Assembly: GCF_008642315.1 (NCBI RefSeq)
Contig: NZ_CP029192.1
Location: 2,914,001-2,978,000, forward strand
Direction: 5' to 3'
Length of the DNA stretch: 64,000 bases
From: Streptomyces venezuelae
GTDB lineage: Bacteria; Actinomycetota; Actinomycetes; Streptomycetales; Streptomycetaceae
The notes under the pieces were generated by a model, which worked only from the letters and a program-made list of their open reading frames with translations, searched no databases and was not told the DNA's origin. This document shows, in pieces, positions 1-8,262 of the stretch. Within the stretch, counting starts at the first letter, position 1. Each line of letters opens with the position of its first letter. A program made the position numbers and the translations under genes.

Positions 1-611
1 CTGTCCCCGCGCGCGGGCCGCCGCTTCGTCCCGCACCGCAGCAGCAGCGCGGACGCCGCGAACGTGCAGACGGTGATGGTGAGCGCGCCGCGCGGCGACA
101 CGACGGTGAGGAGTACGCCGCCGAGCCCGAAGCCGACCAGGACAGAGCTCTGCGAGACGATCCGCAGCAGCGAGCGGCCGAGGACGAACAGTTCCCCGTC
201 GCCGAGGATGTCGGTGAGGGTCGCCATGCGCGTGCCGTTGAAGACGGGCGCGACGAGGGCGATGGCGCAGCGCAGCGCGAGCAGTCCGGCGACGGGCGTC
301 GCGGGCAGCGCCATGAGGCCCGCGCACCCGGCGCACAGCACGTCGCACACCACGAGCACGAGGCGCGGCGGACACCGGTCGGCGATGCCGGACAGCAGCG
401 TGCCGCCCACCAGGTACGGCAGCATGCCGAGGGCGAAGGTGAGCGCGCTGAGCAGCGGTGATCGGGTGAGGCCGTAGACCAGGACGGTCAGCGCGATCTC
501 GCTGACGACGACGCCGAGCAGGGAGAGCGCGTGCGCGGCGAAGACGGCACGGAACTCGCGAACGGCGAAGACGCGGGTGTAGCCGGTCGCGGGTGCGGTG
601 GACGAGGCCAT
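1..611 (-). CDS. MFS transporter, N-terminal part (cut by window edge)
   Basis: An open frame runs from an ATG at 611 to the left window edge without a stop, giving about 203 residues. It starts MASSTAPATGY and then alternates hydrophobic helices with short charged loops. The GIADRCPPR loop after the second helix matches the loop 2-3 signature of the major facilitator superfamily. At least five or six membrane spans are visible, which is the first half of a 12-span exporter. It is divergent from the DUF5937/HTH regulator at 714, with a palindrome in between, so it is probably that regulator's target. The substrate cannot be told from sequence; drug-type efflux is an inference. Confidence 0.85.
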   Translation of the reverse strand, partial: MASSTAPATGYTRVFAVREFRAVFAAHALSLLGVVVSEIALTVLVYGLTRSPLLSALTFALGMLPYLVGGTLLSGIADRCPPRLVLVVCDVLCAGCAGLMALPATPVAGLLALRCAIALVAPVFNGTRMATLTDILGDGELFVLGRSLLRIVSQSSVLVGFGLGGVLLTVVSPRGALTITVCTFAASALLLRCGTKRRPARGD

Positions 612-644
612 GCGCGCAGCCTCACGCGGCAGGGCGCGCTGCCC

Positions 645-675
645 TAGAGTTTCGGCCCCGGGCGAATCTTCGCCC
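645..675 (+). promoter_or_regulatory. Promoter and palindromic operator between MFS gene and DUF5937 regulator
   Basis: A -10-like TAGAGT lies at 645-650. A perfect inverted repeat follows at 660-675: GGGCGAA, two bases, TTCGCCC. A second, weaker palindrome (AGGGC, 5 bases, GCCCT) spans 631-645. The 660-675 element would sit at or just after the transcription start of the regulator gene and about 50 bp from the divergent transporter start. This position suits autorepression and co-control of the pump. The site is read directly from sequence; its ligand protein is inferred. Confidence 0.5.
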
Positions 676-713
676 CCCCCACCACCGAGACCGCGACAAG
701 GGACCCGGACTGC

Positions 714-1715
714 GTGCCGTTCCACATCCACTTCCGGCAGGACGACCTGCTGCGCTGCCGGTTCGCGGTGTCGCCGCTGTGGGAGACGCAGGAGGCCGTA
801 CGCACCCTCAAGCGCCCCGACCGCCACGCCTATCACCCGCGGTGGCTGCGCCGGATCCGTGAGGCGGCCCGCGACCTCGACCTCTCCGCGCTCTGGCTCC
901 TGATGCCGCGGCGCGGGCACTCCCCCGACTTCCTCGGCCCGCCGCCGATCGGGCCGGCGGCCCGTTTCGAGGAGGAGATCGCGGGGGTCCGCGCCTCCGA
1001 TCCGGTGGCCGCGCGGGAGGACATGGCGCGGGCGCTCGCCTGCACTCCGGGTGCCGCCGACTCCCCGAAGGGGCGGGCGCTGCTCGCCGATCCGGCGGCG
1101 GCGGTCCTGGAGCTCGCGGACGTCATGGAGGCGGTCTGGCACGCGCTGATCGAGCCGGACTGGCCGCGGCTGCGCGCGCTCCTGGAGGCCGATGTCGCCT
1201 TCCACTCGCGGCGACTCGCCGAGGTCGGTCTCGGCGGGCTGCTTCCGGAGCTGGACCGGCGCCTGGCGTGGGACGCGGGGACCCTCACCGTCGAGTGGTA
1301 CGACGAGCACGTGCGGCACCTCTCCGGGCAGGGGCTGATCCTGATCCCGAGCGTCTTCTCGTGGCCGGACGTGGTCAGCGGCTTCGACGCCCCGTGGCAG
1401 CCGACGCTCGCCTACCCGGTGCGCGGCATAGCGGGGCTGTGGGCTGAGCCGTCGGACCGTACGCCCGCGGCGCTCGTACGGCTCCTCGGGCGCGGGCGCG
1501 CCGCCGTGCTCGCCGCGCTCGACGCGCCCGCCACCACGTCGGAGCTCGCGCGCCGCCTCGGGCTCGCGCCGTCGACCGTGTCCGCGCATCTGGCGGCGCT
1601 GCGGGACGGCGGGCTGCTGGTCTCGCGGCGGTACGGGCACCAGGTGTTCTACGAGTGCACCCCGCTCGGCATCGCCCTCGCCACCGGGGGCGGTGTGGCA
1701 CAAGAGCACGACTAG
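714..1715 (+). CDS. DUF5937/ArsR-type winged-helix transcriptional regulator
   Basis: This 333-residue protein starts at GTG 714. Residues 1 to about 240 resemble the actinobacterial DUF5937 domain, an all-helical sensor-like region beginning MPFHIHFRQDDLLRCRFA. Residues about 255-330 form a winged helix of ArsR type, including SELARRLGLAPSTVSAHL and a following wing with SRRYGHQVFYE. Such proteins are DNA-binding regulators whose N-terminal domain is of unknown ligand specificity. The gene is divergent from an MFS exporter and shares a promoter region containing a perfect 16-bp palindrome. No metal-binding cysteine pair of classical ArsR is visible in the HTH. Family assignment is good; the ligand is unknown. 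Confidence 0.8.
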   Translation: MPFHIHFRQDDLLRCRFAVSPLWETQEAVRTLKRPDRHAYHPRWLRRIREAARDLDLSALWLLMPRRGHSPDFLGPPPIGPAARFEEEIAGVRASDPVAAREDMARALACTPGAADSPKGRALLADPAAAVLELADVMEAVWHALIEPDWPRLRALLEADVAFHSRRLAEVGLGGLLPELDRRLAWDAGTLTVEWYDEHVRHLSGQGLILIPSVFSWPDVVSGFDAPWQPTLAYPVRGIAGLWAEPSDRTPAALVRLLGRGRAAVLAALDAPATTSELARRLGLAPSTVSAHLAALRDGGLLVSRRYGHQVFYECTPLGIALATGGGVAQEHD

Positions 1716-1778
1716 TCCTTTATGTAACGATTGCCGGGCTGACCGACCGTCACCGTCACCACCGCCCAAGGGGGCTGG

Positions 1779-2804
1779 ATGCACCGGCTGCTCCGCACGT
1801 TCACGGCACTGACGGCGTTCGCCGCACTCGGGCTTCCGGCAGGCTGCTCCTCAGACTCCGCGTCCGGCGCGAAGGAGGAGGCCACCGTCCGCGAGGCCGC
1901 CACCGGATCCGCCGGGCCGCCGAAGAGCGCCTTCTGGGTCGACCCGGACAGCCCCGCCGCACGCCAGGTCGAGCAGTGGCAGCAGCAGGGCCGCACGCGC
2001 GACGCACAGGCCCTGCGGCGCATCTCCGAGCAGCCCATGGCCGTGTGGCCCGCGGGCGACGACCCGGCGCCCGACATCGAGCAGGCCACCCGGGGCGCGG
2101 CGAAGGAGAACCGCACCGCCGTGCTCGTCGCGTACAACATCCCGCACCGCGACTGCGGCCAGCACTCCGCGGGCGGCGCGGGCAGCGCGGACCAGTACCG
2201 GACCTGGGTGGACACGTTCGCCGGTGCGATCGGCGACGCGCCCGCGCTGGTCGTCCTCGAACCCGACGCGATCCCGCACATCGTGGACGGCTGCACCCCG
2301 GCCGAGTACCACGAGGACCGCTACCAGCTGCTGTCCGAGGCGATCCAGCGGCTGAAGCGGCAGCCGGGGGTCAAGGTGTACCTCGACGCGGGGAACCCCG
2401 GCTGGATCACCGAGCCCGGCAAGCTCGGCGAGCCGCTGCGGAAGGCGGGCATCGCGCAGGCCGACGGCTTCTCCGTCAACGTCTCCAACTTCCAGAGCGA
2501 CGGGACGATCAAGTCGTACGGCCGCACGCTGTCGGCCACGGTCGGCGGCAAGCACTTCGTCATGGACACCAGCCGCAACGGCAGGGGGCCGCTGGCGGGC
2601 GACCGCCAGGACGCCTGGTGCAACCCGCCGGGACGCGGCCTCGGCACACCGCCGACCGACCGCACGGGCGACCCGCTCGTCGACGCCGTGCTGTGGATCA
2701 AGCGGCCGGGCGACTCGGACGGCCCGTGCCGGGGAGGCCCGGCGGCGGGCCAGTGGTGGCCGGACTACGCACTGGGCCTCGCACGCAACGCCAAGGCCGC
2801 CTGA
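1779..2804 (+). CDS. cslZ: GH6 glycoside hydrolase lipoprotein (CslZ-like endoglucanase)
   Basis: This 341-residue protein has a lipoprotein signal: a charged start, a hydrophobic core and the lipobox LPAGC with Cys23. It is therefore predicted to be anchored outside the membrane. The catalytic domain (about 50-335) carries family 6 motifs: IPHRDCG with Asp125 (counterpart of the Asp of YDLPDRDC in fungal Cel6A) and LEPDAIPHI with Asp163 as the likely acid. It also has LDAGNPGW, SVNVSNF and a C-terminal WIKRPGDSDG. GH6 enzymes cut beta-1,4-glucans. Its position next to glxA-cslA fits CslZ, thought to trim the glycan made at hyphal tips. It is convergent with glxA, with 42 bp between the stops. 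The symbol is given from context. Confidence 0.85.
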   Translation: MHRLLRTFTALTAFAALGLPAGCSSDSASGAKEEATVREAATGSAGPPKSAFWVDPDSPAARQVEQWQQQGRTRDAQALRRISEQPMAVWPAGDDPAPDIEQATRGAAKENRTAVLVAYNIPHRDCGQHSAGGAGSADQYRTWVDTFAGAIGDAPALVVLEPDAIPHIVDGCTPAEYHEDRYQLLSEAIQRLKRQPGVKVYLDAGNPGWITEPGKLGEPLRKAGIAQADGFSVNVSNFQSDGTIKSYGRTLSATVGGKHFVMDTSRNGRGPLAGDRQDAWCNPPGRGLGTPPTDRTGDPLVDAVLWIKRPGDSDGPCRGGPAAGQWWPDYALGLARNAKAA

Positions 2805-2846
2805 GCCCGACTCGGCGCTCCTCGGGCGGCCCGGGCGGCCCCGCGG

Positions 2847-4814
2847 TCAGCCGTCCTGGCCGACGTGGATCCACTTCGCCTCGGACGACGTGCCGTCCTT
2901 GTCCGTCACGAACAGCATGTACCAGCCCGGTGGCACCAGCGCCGCGTCGCCCTGCGGCACGTCCACCGTCAGCGCGCCCTGGCCCTTGGTGACCTTCAGC
3001 GCGATCGACCGCTGCTCGACGTCCGTCGTGTGCGTCACCGCGCTCGGCCGCATCAGACGGGCCGACGCGATGTTCTCGGGACGGTCGATCCGGAACGTCG
3101 CGCGGCCGTCGGCCCCCAGTTCCTCGGGGCCCTCGCCGAGCACCGGGCGCGTCGCGCCGCCCCGGTGCAGCGCCGGCGGCGTGAAGATCTCCATGCGCTG
3201 CTCGAAGTGGCCGAGCTTGGTGTTCTGCTCGTTGTCGTAGAGCGGGTCGGAGCCGAACGTGGCGACCCTGCCGTCGGGCAGCAGCAGCGCCTCGGAGTGG
3301 TAGTTGCGGCCCACCTCGGGCGCCGCGGCCTCCTGGAAGGCGTTGGTCTTCGGGTCGTAGAACTGCGCCTTGTGGATGTTGCTCGCGCTGCGTCCCCGGT
3401 AGTCCGACGCGCCGTTCGTCGTGAACACGGAGTCGTTCGGCATGAGGACGCTGTTCAGGTAGCGCGTGCCCTGCGGCAGCTGGGGGCCCGTCTTGAAGGA
3501 CGGGTTGTCCTCCTTCAGGTCGATCACGGCCGTGCGCCGCGTCGACTTCTCCGACTCGCCCACGCCCCCGCCGCCGAGGATCATCACCTTCTGGTCCTGG
3601 GCGGGCGGCAGCAGCACGGACGCCGACGTCTCGGTCTGGTCGAGGTCCTCAAGGCCCGGGACCTTCTCGAACTTGTTGGTGTCCAGGTCCCACAGGCCCG
3701 GCTCGCGGCCCTTCTCCGCGGGGCCGTAACCGGCGTTCGATGCGGGGTAGAAGAGCTTGCCGCCCTTGGTGAGGAAGAGCGCGGGGTACGTCGGGAAGTA
3801 CCGCTTGGGCCCGTCGGTCCACTTCTTCGTCTTCGGGTCGTAGATCTCGTTGTCGCCCGGGTCGACGACGCCCACGTCGTCGAGCCCGGAGACCGCGAGC
3901 ACCTTGCCGTCCTCAAGGCCGACGAGCGTCGGGTACCAGCGGGCCTTCTCCATCGGCTCCACCGGGATGTACTTCTCCGCCTTGGGGTCGAACTCGTACG
4001 CCGCCTTGATCCCCTGGAAGTCCTGCTTCTCCATGTCGATCTTCTCGGCGATGCCGTACGTGTTGTCGGCCTCGTCGCCGGTCAGTCCCTCGATCTCGTA
4101 CTGCGCGGACTTCTCGGTGACCGACTGCTCGCCGTCCTGGACCGCCTCGACAAAGACCCGTGCCTCGCTCGCCTTGACCTTGGTCTTCCAGGGCTGCATC
4201 ACACCGGACTTGGAGTACGTGATCTCGAAGTCCCGCTTCGCCTTCGGCACTTCGACGTCGAACTTGCTGACGTACTCGACACCCGAGGGCGACCGGAACT
4301 TGGTGCCCTTCTTCAACACGACCGGCTTGTCGGGATTCTCGTTCTTCACGCGCATACCGCCGCCGGCCCGCTCCACCTCGCCGTCGAGCAGTTCGTAGCG
4401 CGCGGTGCCTCCCGCCACCAGAAGCCGCCCGTCGGGAAGCTGCGCGTGCCCGGAGCAGAAGAAGTCCTCGGGCGTCGGGATCTTCTTGAACGTGTCGTTC
4501 TTCGGATCCCACAACACGGTGTCAAAGGACCCCGCGTCGAATTTCTTCTGCTCGTTGCCGGACCCCGCGACGATCAGCACCTTGCCCGTGTGGAGCAGCG
4601 CGGCGTGAATGGCGTTGGTGCGGAACTCCTCCGGAATGCTGACCTGCTTCCAGGAGCCGTACTTCTTCTTGTAGCCGGGCTGGGCGATCTTGTACGCGTG
4701 GTACTTCTCCTCGGCGAAGGAGAGCGCGGCGGGCGCGTTCAGCCCGACGAGCAGGGCGCCCGCGCCGACTCCGAGGAGTGTCTTCCTGGTGCGCTTCGAG
4801 GGCCGGTAGGCCAT
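2847..4814 (-). CDS. glxA: GlxA-type radical copper oxidase
   Basis: This 655-residue protein has an N-terminal membrane or signal segment (about 11-33). A kelch-type beta-propeller follows, ending in a DUF1929 immunoglobulin-like domain (about 550-650). The residues of galactose-oxidase-family copper enzymes are all present: Cys120 in FFCSGHAQ and Tyr294 in ARWYPT (the Tyr-Cys cofactor), Trp293 beside it, Tyr505-His506 in RNYHSEALLLPDGR, and His595 in SAVTHTTDVEQRS. In Streptomyces lividans GlxA is needed for glycan deposition at hyphal tips together with CslA. An insertion at about 150-270 with few propeller motifs is also typical of GlxA. Its ATG is 3 bp after the cslA stop, so the two genes form one transcript. 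Confidence 0.95.
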   Translation of the reverse strand: MAYRPSKRTRKTLLGVGAGALLVGLNAPAALSFAEEKYHAYKIAQPGYKKKYGSWKQVSIPEEFRTNAIHAALLHTGKVLIVAGSGNEQKKFDAGSFDTVLWDPKNDTFKKIPTPEDFFCSGHAQLPDGRLLVAGGTARYELLDGEVERAGGGMRVKNENPDKPVVLKKGTKFRSPSGVEYVSKFDVEVPKAKRDFEITYSKSGVMQPWKTKVKASEARVFVEAVQDGEQSVTEKSAQYEIEGLTGDEADNTYGIAEKIDMEKQDFQGIKAAYEFDPKAEKYIPVEPMEKARWYPTLVGLEDGKVLAVSGLDDVGVVDPGDNEIYDPKTKKWTDGPKRYFPTYPALFLTKGGKLFYPASNAGYGPAEKGREPGLWDLDTNKFEKVPGLEDLDQTETSASVLLPPAQDQKVMILGGGGVGESEKSTRRTAVIDLKEDNPSFKTGPQLPQGTRYLNSVLMPNDSVFTTNGASDYRGRSASNIHKAQFYDPKTNAFQEAAAPEVGRNYHSEALLLPDGRVATFGSDPLYDNEQNTKLGHFEQRMEIFTPPALHRGGATRPVLGEGPEELGADGRATFRIDRPENIASARLMRPSAVTHTTDVEQRSIALKVTKGQGALTVDVPQGDAALVPPGWYMLFVTDKDGTSSEAKWIHVGQDG

Positions 4815-4817
4815 GGG

Positions 4818-6656
4818 TCAGTTCCCTCCAGTCGACGTACCGGTGGCGAACGCGGGCTCCGGCTTCTCGCCCTCGGCGGGGACTTCGCCGCGCAGGGCGG
4901 CCCGCTGCGTCTGCGGGTGGGCCTTGCGCTCCTTGACGAGGCCGTAGGCCCAGATGGACACGGGCGCGAGCGAGATGACCATGGCGAGGACGGCCCAGGT
5001 GCGCATCGCCACGTGGGTGTGGCCGAGGACGAAGGAGGCGGTCAGGGAGCTCGCGAGCACGACGGCCCAGAAGAGGTGGATCCGGAAGGTGAGGAGCCGG
5101 TCCGGGCTGGCGTCGCCGCCCTTGGGGGTCACGACGAAGCGGCTGGGCCTGCGCACGACGGCCGCGCCGAGCGACTTGGCGTAGATGGGCGCGGAGAGCG
5201 CCGACATCGCCATCCCGGCGAGCCCACCGGACCCTTCGGGCTCGTGCGGGGACACGTTGTGCCGCCGGTTCCACAGATAGAGCCCCACTTGGAGCGCGGC
5301 CGCATCGCTGTAGAGCATGAGCCACACGGAGGCGGCGACCTGCGTCCCGGAAGCCCCGAACCACAGGAACAGCACGCAACTGAGAATGCCCAGCAGCCAG
5401 TTCACTGCGGTCATGGGGTAGTACACGAGCATCAAGGAGTACGAGAAGAGGCGCCCGGGGGGCATCGTGAACGGCGCTTTCCAGTACTGCTTGAACAGCG
5501 TCTCGTACGTGCCGCGCGACCAGCGCATCTGCTGCGTGAAGAAGTCCGTCCAGGAGGCGGGTCCTTCCCCCACGGCCAGCACGTCGGGGGTGTACACCGA
5601 CCGCCAGTGCTTCTTCGTGACCGGATTGCGGCGCCGGTGCAGTTCGAAGCCGGTGGCCATGTCCTCGGTGATGGAGTCGTAGAGGCCGCCGATCTGCGTG
5701 AGCGCGCTGATGCGCACGACGTTGTTGGTGCCCACGAACATGGGGGCGCGGTAGCGGTTTCCGGCGCGCTGGATCAGCGCGTGGAAGAGGAACTGCTGGG
5801 ATTCGGCGGCTTTGGTGACGGGCGCCGTGTAGTTGCCGTAGACCTGCGGCCCGACGACGAAGGCGACATCCGGGTCCCGGAAGTACCCCATCATCCGCTC
5901 CAGGAAATTGGGGAGCGGCACGTGATCCGTGTCGACGGAGGCGAAGAAGTCGTACTCCGCGTGGTGCATCGCCAGCCAGGCGTTGTAGTTGCCGTGCTTG
6001 GTGCGGGTCTTGTGCGGCCCCTTCTTCCGGTTCCACTCGGGCACGCCGTTACGGGTGAAGTGCCGAACACCGAGCTCCTCGCAGAGCGCCTTCGCTTCAG
6101 GGCTGTCCCCCTCGTCGAGGAGCCATACGTCGAGGGGCCCCGGGTGGTGTATCCGGACGGCGCCTTCGAGGGTCGCCCGCACCATGCTCAACGGCTCCTT
6201 GCCGGGCACGTACGTGGTGAGGAAGGCGACGCGCGTGCCGCTCTCCGGCCGCACCGGAATCGGATCCCTCGCGACCATCGTCGCGTGGGCGATCGACACG
6301 ACGTTGACGAGCATGAAGAGCTCGATCAGCCCGATCGCCACGAGCATCGTGATGTCGAGCCCGATCAGCCACCGGTCGCCGCCTTCGCGTTCGGTCCAGT
6401 GGGTGGGCCACACGAGGTAGACGAGGAGAAGTCCCGTGAGGAGGGGGGCGAGGCTCATGAGCAGGACGGCGCGTATTCGGTGCGGTTCGCCGGAGAGCAG
6501 CGCGCGGTACCGCACGCGATACGGCCCGCTCCCCTCCCCCGTCCCTGCCCCTTCGTCGCCGTCCGGCTCGGTGAGCGGTCCGGCGAGCGTGCTGTGGGTC
6601 TCGTAGTCGTAGCCCTCCGGCTGCCGCACAGCGCCCTCCAGGTTCTGGTGGTCCAA
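4818..6656 (-). CDS. cslA: CslA cellulose synthase-like GT2 glycosyltransferase
   Basis: This 612-residue integral membrane glycosyltransferase has two spans near 62-83 and 100-124, then a cytoplasmic GT2 domain. The processive-synthase signature D, DxD, ED, QxxRW is complete: Asp181 in LLDEGD, DTD at 242-244, ED at 331-332 and QQMRW at 375-379. At least four C-terminal spans lie between about 398 and 560. The last 50 residues are polar. In Streptomyces, CslA makes a beta-glycan at hyphal tips, interacts with DivIVA and is required for normal aerial growth. The gene is first in the cslA-glxA operon. A GC-rich 266-bp gap separates it from the upstream tetR. Confidence 0.95.
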   Translation of the reverse strand: MDHQNLEGAVRQPEGYDYETHSTLAGPLTEPDGDEGAGTGEGSGPYRVRYRALLSGEPHRIRAVLLMSLAPLLTGLLLVYLVWPTHWTEREGGDRWLIGLDITMLVAIGLIELFMLVNVVSIAHATMVARDPIPVRPESGTRVAFLTTYVPGKEPLSMVRATLEGAVRIHHPGPLDVWLLDEGDSPEAKALCEELGVRHFTRNGVPEWNRKKGPHKTRTKHGNYNAWLAMHHAEYDFFASVDTDHVPLPNFLERMMGYFRDPDVAFVVGPQVYGNYTAPVTKAAESQQFLFHALIQRAGNRYRAPMFVGTNNVVRISALTQIGGLYDSITEDMATGFELHRRRNPVTKKHWRSVYTPDVLAVGEGPASWTDFFTQQMRWSRGTYETLFKQYWKAPFTMPPGRLFSYSLMLVYYPMTAVNWLLGILSCVLFLWFGASGTQVAASVWLMLYSDAAALQVGLYLWNRRHNVSPHEPEGSGGLAGMAMSALSAPIYAKSLGAAVVRRPSRFVVTPKGGDASPDRLLTFRIHLFWAVVLASSLTASFVLGHTHVAMRTWAVLAMVISLAPVSIWAYGLVKERKAHPQTQRAALRGEVPAEGEKPEPAFATGTSTGGN

Positions 6657-6837
6657 GTTCCGCCGATACCCTCACAAAAGTGGACTTTCCCCGGCGTGTC
6701 GAACGGGGTTCCTCCGTGCGAGCGGTTTTATGGTGGGCGGTTTTGGTGGGGTTGCGGTGAGAGTCGCGGTGTGGAGGGGATCCGACGGGGCAGGGAGCTT
6801 CTGCCTCGCGGGGCGTCGCGGGCGGGTGGGTGGGAGT

Positions 6838-6860
6838 GATCCGCCGCGAAGCGGCGGGCT
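6838..6860 (-). terminator. Possible terminator after tetR
   Basis: A perfect stem, CCGCCGC (6841-6847), loop GAA, GCGGCGG (6851-6857), lies 66 bp beyond the tetR stop in the cslA-tetR gap (6657-6922). No U-tract follows, so termination is only a possibility. The rest of the gap shows no credible reading frame. Confidence 0.3.
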
Positions 6861-6922
6861 CGGCGCCCCCACCCCGTAGGACGTTGCCGCGGGGCCGAGA
6901 CCCCGAGAAGGCCACCGCAGGG

Positions 6923-7576
6923 TCAGCCGCGCACCCTGCGGAGCCGATGCCGAACCGCCCGCTGGGCCAGCGGCCCAAGATCCTCGACGGCGGAGACGAG
7001 GAGAGAAAGCTGCTCGAGGGAGTCGAGCGCCCGCCCCGCCCCCTCCGCGTCCACCCCTTCGTACAGCTCCATCCCCACGAACGACGCCCCCACCGCCCGC
7101 GCGAGCCCCACCGCGTCCACGAACTCCCCGAGCGGCGAAGCCGACAGCACCCGGGTCAGGACCTTCTCGATCTCCTCGATCCAGAGGGCGAGCCCCGCCG
7201 CCGTGGCCACCGCGAGCCGCGGCTGCGTCTGGGACCCGGCGAGCAGCTGGCCGAGCACGGCGACGTGCCCCGCCTCGCGCTCCTCCTCGTGCATCTCGCG
7301 CCCGAAGGCGAGCAGCCCGGCGAGGGAGTCGATCTCGGCAAGCCGCTCCCGGTACAGGGAGACCCGCTGCTCCGTACCGTGCCGGCACGCCGCCGCGAGC
7401 AGCTCGTCGACGGAGCCGAAGTGGTAGAAGACGAGCGCCTGGTTGACCCCCGCGGTCGCCGCGATGTTCCGTGCGGACGTCTTGGCGATGCCCTGCTCCG
7501 TGAGGGTGCGCAGCGCGCCGTCGAGGAGCTTGGTACGGGTCTCCAGGCTCTTGGCCGGGTCCTTGGCCGCGCTCAC
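6923..7576 (-). CDS. TetR family regulator, third gene of SRPBCC-DUF4166-tetR operon
   Basis: This 217-residue protein starts at GTG 7576 and overlaps the DUF4166 stop by 4 bp (GTGA). The N-terminal HTH occupies about residues 10-57. It contains IAKTSARNIAATAGVNQ, then ALVFYHFGS, which is the TetR recognition helix signature. Residues 70-210 are an all-helical ligand and dimerisation domain with no recognisable ligand motif. Encoded as the last gene of the operon, it is a good candidate for an autorepressor. Two inverted copies of a TTGAGC-N4-GCTCAA palindrome lie at the operon promoter (9074-9125). TetR proteins typically bind such sites; which ligand releases it is unknown. Confidence 0.9.
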   Translation of the reverse strand: MSAAKDPAKSLETRTKLLDGALRTLTEQGIAKTSARNIAATAGVNQALVFYHFGSVDELLAAACRHGTEQRVSLYRERLAEIDSLAGLLAFGREMHEEEREAGHVAVLGQLLAGSQTQPRLAVATAAGLALWIEEIEKVLTRVLSASPLGEFVDAVGLARAVGASFVGMELYEGVDAEGAGRALDSLEQLSLLVSAVEDLGPLAQRAVRHRLRRVRG

Positions 7577-8262
7577 GCGCGCACCTCCTCACGGACCGGC
7601 CGCAGCCCCGGGCGGACTCCGCACGTACGGACGTCGGTGTACGTCGCCGTGAAGGAACCCTCGTAGCCGAAGAGGGGCCCGAAGCGGGAGTTGGTGACCC
7701 GGACCCGGATGCGGAAGCGTCCCGCGGCCTCGTCCCAGGACTCGCGGACCTCCGCGTCGCCCCCGATGAGGGAGGGGACGCGGCAGTCCACGGGGCCCTC
7801 GCGGAAGCGGTGCTCTCCGGAGCGGATGAGGAGCGAGCCGTCGGGCTGCGCGCGGAAGTGGAGGTCGCTGGCGAGGTGCTGGTGCGTGCCGAGGTAGTCG
7901 AGCACGCGGTCGCCCTTGGGGCTCAGGACCATTTGGGCGTCGAAGCGGCGTGGGCCGCCGGGCAGGTCGAAGGTGCGCACGAAGGTCACCGTCTCACGGC
8001 CGTACGTATCGGCGTACGGCACGTTCTCGATGACGAAGGGCACGTTCCTGCCCTGGCGCGGGACGAGGATGTTGCGGGTGCCGCCGAGCGCGAGGAACGG
8101 CTTCACGAACCCGCGCCCGTGCCAGATCCGGTCCATGACGCCCCGACCGGTACAGGCCTCGCCGCTCGCGAGGCCGACGGAGAAGCGCCGCTGGAGCTGC
8201 GGGTGGAGCCGGTGGAAGTCGGCACCCATCACGGTGCGGAAGATCGAGGCGTTCTGCGTCAC
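7573..8262 (-). CDS. DUF4166 domain protein
   Basis: This 229-residue protein starts at GTG 8262 inside the SRPBCC stop (GTGA overlap). It resembles DUF4166, a domain found alone or fused to NAD(P)-binding saccharopine-dehydrogenase-like enzymes. Motifs include FHRLHPQLQRRFS near the start, then RQGRNVPF, ETVTFVRTFDLPG and FDAQMVLSP. No catalytic residues are known for this domain and no signal peptide is seen. It lies between a lipid-cavity type SRPBCC protein and a TetR regulator with 4-bp overlaps on both sides. All three are therefore probably translated in fixed ratio. A role in handling a small hydrophobic molecule is a guess from the neighbours only. Confidence 0.8.
   Translation of the reverse strand: MTQNASIFRTVMGADFHRLHPQLQRRFSVGLASGEACTGRGVMDRIWHGRGFVKPFLALGGTRNILVPRQGRNVPFVIENVPYADTYGRETVTFVRTFDLPGGPRRFDAQMVLSPKGDRVLDYLGTHQHLASDLHFRAQPDGSLLIRSGEHRFREGPVDCRVPSLIGGDAEVRESWDEAAGRFRIRVRVTNSRFGPLFGYEGSFTATYTDVRTCGVRPGLRPVREEVRA

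Noticed and set aside
1655..2992. 445-codon plus-strand frame overlapping the GH6 gene
   Set aside because: It is shifted against the GH6 frame, which has lipobox and catalytic motifs.
2865..6839. Plus-strand open frame of 1324 codons opposite glxA-cslA
   Set aside because: It is a shadow of two well-supported minus-strand genes; composition is Arg/His/Gly-rich without domains.
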